This document shows positions 53,938 through 60,024 of a stretch of DNA of 60,024 bases, piece after piece. Where the stretch lies: NCBI RefSeq assembly GCF_009870755.1, contig NZ_WLZU01000008.1, positions 1 through 60,024 of the forward strand, read 5' to 3'. Made by a program: the position numbers and the translations under genes. The DNA is from Streptococcus halichoeri. Lineage in GTDB: Bacteria > Bacillota > Bacilli > Lactobacillales > Streptococcaceae. The notes below the pieces were generated by a model. That model made no database searches, was not told where the DNA came from, and saw only the letters and a program-made list of their open reading frames with translations. Each line of letters opens with the position of its first letter. Positions within the stretch are counted from its first letter, which is position 1.

Positions 53938-54893
53938 AAAAATTTCTAAACAGTCGGTTATGGCTTGGCCTTGTTTCCATCTTCTTTGCTGTTTTATTAT
54001 TTCTAACGGCTGTCTCTAGCAATCAGGCCAATTCAGCCAATCCCACTTACGGACCGGTTGAGACTTACACTCATAGCTTATCTGATGTGCCCATTGACAT
54101 GAAGTATGACAGTGACAAATACTTTATCAGTGAGTATTCCTATGGAGCCCAGGTCTATCTGAGCTCTACCAATCGGGTCAAGTTAGACTCAGAAGTCAAC
54201 ACAGACACCCGCAAATTCAAGATTGTGGCGGATTTGTCAAAGAGCAAGCCCGGCAAGGTTAGTGTTCCTCTGAGTGTGACCAATCTCCCCTCAGGTGTGG
54301 TTGCTAAGGTGACACCAGATAAGATTTCTGTAACTATTGGTAAACGCAGAACCAAGACCTTCTCTGTTACCCCAAGCATTGATCCTAAGCAAATCCAACC
54401 TGGTTACGAAGTTGGCAAGATTGAAGTCGGGGATTCCAAGGTCAAGGTCACTAGCAATGAATCAACGATTGACACCATCGACCATGTTGTTGCTAAGCTA
54501 CCTGAAAACCAAAAATTATCAGCTGACTACCATGGCTCTGTCACCCTACAAGCTGTCTCGGCTGATGGTACGATTCTTGCTAGCACGATTAGTCCAGCTA
54601 CGACTGAGTTGTCTGTCTCTGTTAAGAAAATTACTAAGACCGTGCCTATCCGGGTCAATCTCTTTGGCCAGATGGATAGCAGCCTAGCCTCAATTGTCCC
54701 TAAACTTTCCAATGAAACGGCAACCATTTCTGCTAGCCAGGAGGTGCTAGATACGATTGACGAAGTCATCGTGGATGTGCCGATTTCTGGCGTCACAAAA
54801 TCAACCATCAAAACGGTCAAAGTCAGCGCTGGTGACCTGGTGTCTGTTGAGCCAAAGGTGGTCTCTGTGCAGTTGACAACCAAAAAGAAATAA
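53934..54893 (+). CDS. cdaR: CdaA regulator CdaR (YbbR-domain protein)
   Basis: A 319-residue membrane-anchored extracytoplasmic protein. One N-terminal membrane segment (LWLGLVSIFFAVLLFLTAVS) leads to three YbbR-type beta domains, seen as recurring stretches ending VSVTIGKRRTKTF, LSVSVKKITKTVPI and VSVQLTTKKK. CdaR binds CdaA and tunes its activity from outside the membrane. The start is GTG at 53934, overlapping the cdaA stop by four bases. The C-terminal tail is Lys-rich. Confidence 0.92.
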   Translation: MKKFLNSRLWLGLVSIFFAVLLFLTAVSSNQANSANPTYGPVETYTHSLSDVPIDMKYDSDKYFISEYSYGAQVYLSSTNRVKLDSEVNTDTRKFKIVADLSKSKPGKVSVPLSVTNLPSGVVAKVTPDKISVTIGKRRTKTFSVTPSIDPKQIQPGYEVGKIEVGDSKVKVTSNESTIDTIDHVVAKLPENQKLSADYHGSVTLQAVSADGTILASTISPATTELSVSVKKITKTVPIRVNLFGQMDSSLASIVPKLSNETATISASQEVLDTIDEVIVDVPISGVTKSTIKTVKVSAGDLVSVEPKVVSVQLTTKKK

Positions 54894-54904
54894 AGGATAA
54901 TAAC

Positions 54905-54940
54905 ATGGAATATCAAATGGAGGGAGCGCTCGGCGCTTAA
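54905..54940 (+). CDS. Putative 11-codon upstream ORF before glmM
   Basis: ATG at 54905 starts MEYQMEGALGA and stops with TAA at 54938-54940. AAAGGA (54892-54897) sits seven bases before this ATG, an ideal distance, whereas the glmM ATG at 54947 has only AAGAAG two bases upstream. The peptide's end also holds a tight hairpin, AGCGC (54925-54929), TCG, GCGCT (54933-54937). Ribosomes finishing here would be six bases from the glmM start and could re-initiate. It may also be chance. Confidence 0.4.
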   Translation: MEYQMEGALGA

Positions 54941-54946
54941 GAAGTT

Positions 54947-56299
54947 ATGGGAAAATATTTTGGAACAGATGGCGTTCGTGGTGAAGCAAACGTCGAACTC
55001 ACACCAGAATTGGCATTTAAATTAGGCCGTTTTGGTGGTTATGTCCTAAGCCAACACGAGACAGAGCGCCCACGCGTTTTTGTCGCACGTGACACACGCA
55101 TCTCTGGAGAAATGTTAGAGTCTGCTCTAATTGCTGGCTTACTCTCAGTGGGAATTGAAGTTTATAAACTGGGAGTCTTGGCCACCCCGGGTGTTTCGTA
55201 CCTGGTTCGTACGGAAAATGCTAGCGCAGGCGTGATGATTTCTGCTAGTCATAACCCAGCTTTGGATAATGGCATCAAGTTTTTTGGCAGCGACGGCTTC
55301 AAATTAGCAGACGAGCAAGAAGAGGAGATTGAAGCCTTACTAGAAGAAGGAGTTGACCTTCTGCCAAGACCAAGTGCCAAAGGCCTAGGGACACTAGTGG
55401 ACTATCCAGAAGGCCTACGCAAATATGAAAAGTTCCTGGTATCCACAGGGATTGATCTAGACGGGATGAAGATTTCCTTAGATACGGCAAATGGGGCTGC
55501 TTCGACAACAGCGCGTGATGTTTTCTTAGATTTAAATGCAGATATTAATGTCATCGGGGAAAAACCAGATGGTCTTAACATTAATGACGGGATTGGCTCA
55601 ACGCATCCTGAAGCATTACAGGATTTGGTCACGACAATGGGCTCAGAAGTTGGTCTGGCCTTTGATGGTGATAGTGACAGACTCATTGCCGTTGATGAGA
55701 CGGGCGCGATTGTCGATGGTGATAAGATTATGTTCATTATTGGCCGCTACCTTGCTGAAAAAGGTCTCTTAGCCAAAAACACCATTGTGACTACCGTGAT
55801 GTCAAATCTGGGTTTTCATCAAGCCCTGGATCAGGCCGGTATCAAAAAAGCCATCACAGCCGTTGGTGACCGTTATGTCGTTGAAGAAATGCGCAAGTCA
55901 GGCTATAATCTAGGCGGCGAACAATCGGGCCATGTGATTATCATGGATTACAACACGACAGGTGATGGTCAGTTGACCGCCATCCAGTTAGTGAAGGTCA
56001 TGAAAGAAACAGGCAAAAAACTGTCAGAATTGGCTGCTCAGGTCACCATTTACCCACAAAAATTAGTCAATATTCGTGTTGACAACAGCATGAAAGATAA
56101 GGCAATGGCTATTCCGGCAATTGCTGATGTCATTGAGCAGATGGAGACGCAAATGGCAGGTAAAGGCCGCATTTTAGTCCGCCCGAGCGGGACAGAGCCC
56201 TTGCTGCGCGTCATGGCTGAGGCCCCTACAGATGAGGCGGTTGAAGCCTGTGTGACGACCATTGCTGATGTTATTCGTAGAGAAATTGGCAGTGACTAA
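54947..56299 (+). CDS. glmM: Phosphoglucosamine mutase GlmM
   Basis: A 450-residue enzyme converting glucosamine-6-phosphate to glucosamine-1-phosphate for UDP-GlcNAc and wall synthesis. It begins at the usual [20 protein letters not shown]. The phosphoserine loop is [19 protein letters not shown] with Ser101. The metal loop is [15 protein letters not shown], the sugar-binding loop is [19 protein letters not shown], and the phosphate-binding loop is [15 protein letters not shown]. In other firmicutes GlmM binds and inhibits CdaA, linking c-di-AMP to wall precursors. It has a weak ribosome binding site and may depend on the upstream ORF. Confidence 0.96.
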   Translation: MGKYFGTDGVRGEANVELTPELAFKLGRFGGYVLSQHETERPRVFVARDTRISGEMLESALIAGLLSVGIEVYKLGVLATPGVSYLVRTENASAGVMISASHNPALDNGIKFFGSDGFKLADEQEEEIEALLEEGVDLLPRPSAKGLGTLVDYPEGLRKYEKFLVSTGIDLDGMKISLDTANGAASTTARDVFLDLNADINVIGEKPDGLNINDGIGSTHPEALQDLVTTMGSEVGLAFDGDSDRLIAVDETGAIVDGDKIMFIIGRYLAEKGLLAKNTIVTTVMSNLGFHQALDQAGIKKAITAVGDRYVVEEMRKSGYNLGGEQSGHVIIMDYNTTGDGQLTAIQLVKVMKETGKKLSELAAQVTIYPQKLVNIRVDNSMKDKAMAIPAIADVIEQMETQMAGKGRILVRPSGTEPLLRVMAEAPTDEAVEACVTTIADVIRREIGSD

Positions 56300-56305
56300 T
56301 CTATC

Positions 56306-56366
56306 AAAAAAAGAGGAGGACAAGCTAGCAAGGGGACAGCTTTTGCTGGCTTGACCTCCTCTTTTT
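56306..56366 (+). terminator. Terminator after glmM
   Basis: AAAAAGAGGAGG (56308-56319) and CCTCCTCTTTTT (56355-56366) pair exactly over 12 bases, with CAAGCTAGCA/TGCTGGCTTG pairing inside. It is one of the strongest terminators in the window. Confidence 0.9.
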
Positions 56367-56658
56367 AGCTAGCTGCACCAGCACTTGGTGGATTCTTAGC
56401 CGCGTCAGATACTAAGCTAGCTCTTTAGGTCAAAATCTTCTTTAGCCAGGCGTCACGCCGCCTGACCAAGCGCAAGCGATGGCCTTTTGGACAACAAAAA
56501 AGGGTAATGGCTGCGCTTTTAGCAGAGTGGGCGAATGCTGTGAAGCTTATCTGGACCGCGTCAGGCTAAAGGTCGCCAGGGCTTTAGCTAGTCGCAGTTG
56601 CAAACCTTGGTTTTGTTTGGGAAAGTCAGGAGCGAAACGTGCGCTTTTGACCGGAACA
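56367..56658. other. Intergenic region between glmM and hemW, no supported gene
   Basis: A 61-codon frame at 56479-56664 would be rich in Cys, Arg and Trp, has no ribosome binding site and overlaps the hemW promoter, so I do not accept it. The region is richer in GC than its surroundings and has small inverted repeats such as AGGCGTCACGCCGCCT near 56446. I see nothing else. Confidence 0.45.
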
Positions 56659-56674
56659 TGGTAAAATAAGTCTA
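56659..56674 (+). promoter_or_regulatory. Extended -10 promoter for a likely leaderless hemW mRNA
   Basis: TGGTAAAAT (TGn plus TAAAAT at 56662-56667), six bases, then the ATG at 56674. No Shine-Dalgarno sequence is near; the nearest AGGAGC is over 40 bases upstream and would lie outside such a transcript. An in-frame stop at 56662 excludes an earlier start. Confidence 0.6.
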
Positions 56675-57804
56675 TGACAAAAAAACCTAGTTCGGCTTAC
56701 ATTCATATTCCTTTTTGTACGCAAATTTGTTATTATTGTGATTTTTCAAAAGTGTTTATCCAAAATCAGCCTGTGGATGCCTATCTTCAGGCTCTTATTA
56801 GTGAGATTAAGTCCTACCAGATGGGGCCGCTAAAAACGCTTTATATTGGGGGTGGAACGCCCAGTGCCTTGTCTGCTCAGCAGCTGAGTTACTTGCTGAC
56901 AGAACTGGAGCGGACTTTGGATTTGAGCCAATTAGAGGAGTATACGATTGAAGCCAATCCTGGTGATTTGACACCAGACAAGATTGCGGTCTTTCAGTCT
57001 TCTTCGCTGAATCGGGTTTCCCTGGGGGTGCAGACCTTTGATGACCGTCATCTCAAGCAGATTGGTCGCAGTCATAATCAGGCGCAAATTTATCAAACGA
57101 TTGCTGCTTTAAAGGCGGCGCATTTTGACAATATTTCCATTGATTTGATTTATGCCCTGCCGGGTCAAACATTGGATCAGGTCAAAGAGAATGTCAAGAA
57201 AGCTTTAGCCCTTGACATTCCACACCTTAGCCTTTACAGTTTGATTTTAGAACACCATACGGTTTTTATGAATAAGATGCGTAGAGGCAAGCTCAATCTG
57301 CCAACAGAAGACCTAGAAGCAGAAATGTTTGAGTACATTATCGGGCAAATGGAAGCTCATGGCTTTGAGCATTATGAGATTTCCAATTTTACCAAGCCAG
57401 GCTTTGAGAGCCGCCATAATCTGATGTACTGGGACAATGTGGAATACTATGGCTGTGGTGCAGGTGCCTCAGGCTATCTTGATGGTGTGCGCTACCAGAA
57501 TCGTGTGCCCATCCAGCACTACCTCAAGGCAGTGGCAAATGGCAATGCCAGGCTAAATGAAGAAGTGCTAACCAAGCAAGAAATGATGGAAGAGGAGCTT
57601 TTTTTGGGCCTGCGCAAGAAATCAGGCGTCTCGATTGAGCGCTTTGAAAGTAAATTTCAGACTTCCTTTGCCAAGCGTTATGGAGCGATTGTGTCTGACT
57701 TGCAAGCTTCTGGCTTGGTTACAGTCACAGACAACCATGTTCGGATGACTAAAAAAGGGCTTTTTCTCGGGGACACTGTAGCCGAACGCTTTATCTTAGA
57801 TTAA
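56674..57804 (+). CDS. hemW: Radical SAM heme chaperone HemW
   Basis: A 376-residue radical SAM protein. The cluster motif C-x3-C-x2-C is in IHIPFCTQICYYCDFSK near residues 12-28. LYIGGGTPSALSAQQL, EANPGDLTPDKI, RVSLGVQTFDDRHLKQIGRSH and the C-terminal HemN_C domain follow. It is often labelled coproporphyrinogen oxidase, but the HemN-specific extra cysteine is lacking and streptococci have no heme pathway; HemW-type heme trafficking is more likely. It is separated by 14 bases from the thioesterase gene. Confidence 0.9.
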   Translation: MTKKPSSAYIHIPFCTQICYYCDFSKVFIQNQPVDAYLQALISEIKSYQMGPLKTLYIGGGTPSALSAQQLSYLLTELERTLDLSQLEEYTIEANPGDLTPDKIAVFQSSSLNRVSLGVQTFDDRHLKQIGRSHNQAQIYQTIAALKAAHFDNISIDLIYALPGQTLDQVKENVKKALALDIPHLSLYSLILEHHTVFMNKMRRGKLNLPTEDLEAEMFEYIIGQMEAHGFEHYEISNFTKPGFESRHNLMYWDNVEYYGCGAGASGYLDGVRYQNRVPIQHYLKAVANGNARLNEEVLTKQEMMEEELFLGLRKKSGVSIERFESKFQTSFAKRYGAIVSDLQASGLVTVTDNHVRMTKKGLFLGDTVAERFILD

Positions 57805-57818
57805 TCAAGGAGAACCAA

Positions 57819-58562
57819 ATGGGTCAAACTTATCAAGAATACCTAACGATACCTTTTGACTTATGTGATGAAAAAGGTGATATTCAACTGCCTTTATTGC
57901 TAGCTTATTGCATTGCTCTTTCAGGCAAGCAGACCAGACTGCTTAACCGTAGTGATAGTTATATTTTTGAGCACTATCATTGGGTCTGGATTGTTACTGA
58001 TCATGAAATGACATTTCACCAGATACCGCACTGCCATCAGACGATCAGCATTGAAACCGAAGCTGTTTCCTATAATAAATTTTTCTGTTACCGTCATTTT
58101 AAAATCTACGACCAAGCCGGTCAGCTCATGGTCGAGATTGTCTCGCATTTTGCCCTGATGGATCCAGAGACGCGTAAGGTTCAGGTCATACCAGAGGAGC
58201 TGGTGGCGCCATTTGAATCGGCCTTTGTCAAGCGGATCCGGCGCGTGCCTAAGCTTGAGCCGCTTTTGACTTACCAGGAGCAGACCTATCAAGTCCGCTA
58301 TTATGATATTGATATGAATGGCCATGTCAATAATGGTGTTTACATCCAATGGGCTTATGATGCACTTGGCTATGAGTTCTTGCACCGCCATCGTCCTAAA
58401 AGCTTACAGTTAAAATATATTAGAGAAGTAAAACCTGGTGGAACCGTACAATCTCGGGTCCACCAAGACCAGCTAACCAGTTACCATGAAGTAACCTCAG
58501 CTGGTCAGCTCAATGCTCAGGCACTTTTTACCTGGCAAACCATTGAAGGAGAGGCTAACTAA
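57819..58562 (+). CDS. Acyl-ACP thioesterase (FatA/FatB family)
   Basis: A 247-residue double hot-dog thioesterase that releases fatty acids from acyl carrier protein. The first half has [15 protein letters not shown] and [13 protein letters not shown]. The second half has the catalytic Asn/His region [20 protein letters not shown]. The length matches bacterial acyl-ACP thioesterases. It lies in an operon with hemW upstream and the NagD-type phosphatase, whose ATG follows two bases after its stop. I recall the same order from other streptococci. Confidence 0.9.
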   Translation: MGQTYQEYLTIPFDLCDEKGDIQLPLLLAYCIALSGKQTRLLNRSDSYIFEHYHWVWIVTDHEMTFHQIPHCHQTISIETEAVSYNKFFCYRHFKIYDQAGQLMVEIVSHFALMDPETRKVQVIPEELVAPFESAFVKRIRRVPKLEPLLTYQEQTYQVRYYDIDMNGHVNNGVYIQWAYDALGYEFLHRHRPKSLQLKYIREVKPGGTVQSRVHQDQLTSYHEVTSAGQLNAQALFTWQTIEGEAN

Positions 58563-58563
58563 A

Positions 58564-59325
58564 ATGAGCTATAAAGGCTATTTAATTGACCTAGATGGGA
58601 CCATCTATAAAGGAAAAGATCGCATCCCGGCTGGTGAGCGCTTTATCCACCGTCTGCAAGCAGCCAATATCCCCTATTTGCTTTTGACTAATAATACCAC
58701 TCGAACACCAGAAAAGGTCCAAGAAATGCTAAAAGGCTTTAATATTGAGACGCCATTAGCTTCGATTTATACTGCTACCATGGCTACAGTGGATTATATG
58801 TTGGACCAAAACAAGGGCAAGACTGCCTATGTTATTGGTGAAGCTGGGCTCAAATCAGCCATTGCCCAAGCCGGCTTTGTCGAAGACACGGAGCAGCCGG
58901 CCTATGTCGTGGTTGGTTTGGACTGGGCTGTAACCTATGAAAAATTAGCCATTGCCACCTTAGCTATCCAAAAAGGGGCAATCTTTATCGGCACCAACCC
59001 GGACTTGAATATTCCGACCGAGCGGGGTCTCTTACCAGGTGCTGGTTCGCTTGTGGCCCTTTTAGAAGCAGCCACACGGGTTAAGCCCATCTTTATTGGT
59101 AAGCCCAATGCCATTATTATGACTAAAGCCCTCGAAGTACTAGGTTTACAGCGCAGCGATGCCCTGATGGTGGGGGATAATTACCTCACAGACATTATGG
59201 CGGGCATCCAAAACGATATTGATACGCTCTTAGTCACTACTGGCTTCACTCTGCCGGAGGAAGTCCCTCACTTGCCGGTTCCGCCGACGCATGTCGTGGA
59301 TAGCTTAGATGAGTGGGGCTTATGA
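58564..59325 (+). CDS. HAD-family phosphatase, NagD type (TIGR01457-like)
   Basis: A 253-residue HAD hydrolase of subfamily IIA. Motif I is [20 protein letters not shown], motif II is [14 protein letters not shown], the motif III Lys is in [10 protein letters not shown], and motif IV is [14 protein letters not shown]. Relatives dephosphorylate small sugar phosphates or nucleotides; the substrate is unknown. The ATG at 58564 is chosen because AAGGAGAGG lies about ten bases upstream; an in-frame start 51 bases earlier lies inside the thioesterase gene. It overlaps the next gene by four bases. Confidence 0.92.
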   Translation: MSYKGYLIDLDGTIYKGKDRIPAGERFIHRLQAANIPYLLLTNNTTRTPEKVQEMLKGFNIETPLASIYTATMATVDYMLDQNKGKTAYVIGEAGLKSAIAQAGFVEDTEQPAYVVVGLDWAVTYEKLAIATLAIQKGAIFIGTNPDLNIPTERGLLPGAGSLVALLEAATRVKPIFIGKPNAIIMTKALEVLGLQRSDALMVGDNYLTDIMAGIQNDIDTLLVTTGFTLPEEVPHLPVPPTHVVDSLDEWGL

Positions 59326-59960
59326 TGACTTTTTTAAGATTTTCCCTAGTTTGGCTGTGGGTTATCGCCATGGCGGTGCTGTTTACAATTGCCCTTGCCT
59401 GGCTTAGCTATCCTTTGGCGATTGATTATTTCAAAATCAGTGACCAAGTCTTTATGAGCAAGTCCTCCATCCTCTATAATTTCAGAGAGCTGATGCATTA
59501 TCTGACCTATCCCTGGGTTAGCAAGCTTGCCTTGCCGAGCTTTTCAAGTTCGCAAGCTGGTCTAGCGCATTTTAAGGATGTCAAGGGTCTGTTTCATTTT
59601 ACCCAGGCTGTTGCTCTTGTCTTAGCCTATCCCAGCTTTAGACTTTTAAGGTCAAAACAAACTGATTTGTTTGAGCGAAGCAAATGGCAAGGCTTTTATC
59701 TCCTTGCTCTGGCTTTGCCTTTAATCTTAGCGCTTTTTGCTATCTGTATTGGCTTTGAACAATTTTTTACCCTCTTTCACCAGGTTCTTTTTCCTGGAAA
59801 GAGCAACTGGGCTTTTGATCCCTTGACCGATCCAGTGATTTGGCTATTACCGGAGCAGTTTTTCATGGACTGCTTTATCCTCTTTTTTGTGCTTTATGAG
59901 GGCAGCATTGGGCTCCTCTATGGCTTAAATCGCCGTCATCTCTTAAAAAGCAAGCTCTAA
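59322..59960 (+). CDS. TIGR01906-like integral membrane protein
   Basis: A 212-residue membrane protein with four hydrophobic segments: [20 protein letters not shown] near residues 8-27, [31 protein letters not shown], and [21 protein letters not shown] longer outside loop ([20 protein letters not shown]) lies between the first two. This matches the TIGR01906 family of lactic bacteria, of unknown function. The start overlaps the phosphatase stop (ATGA); a second ATG directly follows. It is the last gene of the hemW operon in view. Confidence 0.85.
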   Translation: MMTFLRFSLVWLWVIAMAVLFTIALAWLSYPLAIDYFKISDQVFMSKSSILYNFRELMHYLTYPWVSKLALPSFSSSQAGLAHFKDVKGLFHFTQAVALVLAYPSFRLLRSKQTDLFERSKWQGFYLLALALPLILALFAICIGFEQFFTLFHQVLFPGKSNWAFDPLTDPVIWLLPEQFFMDCFILFFVLYEGSIGLLYGLNRRHLLKSKL

Positions 59961-60024
59961 AGTTTTTCGATTCTCAGTCTTACACACCAATTTTTCCAGC
60001 TGAGATTTGCTTGGCTATGGTATA
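59961..60024. other. Window end, possibly the start of a next promoter
   Basis: No gene is seen. The last bases, TATGGTATA, resemble the beginning of the TGGTATAAT extended -10 box found before several genes here, so a promoter for a following + strand gene may be cut by the window edge. Confidence 0.3.

Noticed and set aside
56479..56664. A 61-codon + strand frame before hemW
   Set aside because: Odd composition (many Cys, Arg, Trp), no ribosome binding site, and it overlaps the hemW -10 box.

Overview
The window looks like about 60 kb of chromosomal core DNA from a Streptococcus, most likely of the pyogenic group. Pointers are the MutX-type Nudix enzyme, DUF3042, RNase J2 beside a lone esterase, the FBP54/RqcH homologue, an LPATG-anchored collagen-like (Scl-type) protein, the acoABCL-lplA order and the murT-gatD / cdaA-cdaR-glmM block. 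By eye the DNA is low to middling in GC (around the low 40s percent). The species cannot be fixed from the sequence alone. I see no rRNA, tRNA, prophage, complete insertion sequence or CRISPR array.

Layout. 1-5.75 kb: maltodextrin use (malR regulator, malQ, glgP), with a MalR-like operator inside the malQ promoter. 5.86-18.1 kb: housekeeping genes, nearly all on the + strand: trhO, a DUF3042 protein on the - strand, miaA, hflX, a conserved unknown, rnz, a short-chain dehydrogenase and recJ; then apt, dnaD, nth, trmK and a Nif3-like gene. 18.3-24.1 kb: an FAD amino-acid-oxidase-like gene, then rfbA, rfbC, rfbB for dTDP-L-rhamnose, followed by a large membrane protein overlapping rfbB. 24.6-30.0 kb: mutX, an AI-2E family permease, a TPR protein and the acetoin branch alsS-alsD. 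30.0-35.0 kb: structured DNA between convergent genes, rqcH/fbpA on the - strand, and a tryptophan-type ABC transporter (trpXYZ) behind a complete leader-peptide attenuator with two Trp codons. 35.2-40.0 kb: rnjB, an esterase, a small membrane protein and an ABC-F ATPase. 40.5-47.3 kb: an acetoin/pyruvate dehydrogenase-type complex (acoA, acoB, acoC, acoL) and the lipoate ligase that would charge it. 47.6-50.7 kb: an accessory-looking locus, an AraC-type regulator divergent from a collagen-like, sortase-anchored surface protein. 50.85-56.3 kb: murT-gatD (peptidoglycan amidation), divergent from cdaA-cdaR-glmM (c-di-AMP synthesis and glucosamine-1-phosphate supply). 56.7-60 kb: hemW, an acyl-ACP thioesterase, a NagD-type phosphatase and a membrane protein.

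No wholly new multi-gene system is evident. The most interesting signals are regulatory. (1) Three genes (ABC-F, murT, hemW) have an extended -10 box exactly six bases before the ATG and no usable Shine-Dalgarno sequence, the signature of leaderless mRNAs. (2) The trpXYZ leader has four mutually exclusive RNA pairings. (3) An 11-codon ORF with the only good ribosome binding site precedes glmM. (4) Large nested hairpins fill the gaps between convergent genes at 30.1-30.3 kb and 47.3-47.6 kb. (5) The AraC/collagen-like locus has leader hairpins on both sides. (6) Nearly identical lipoyl-domain DNA is shared by acoC and acoL.
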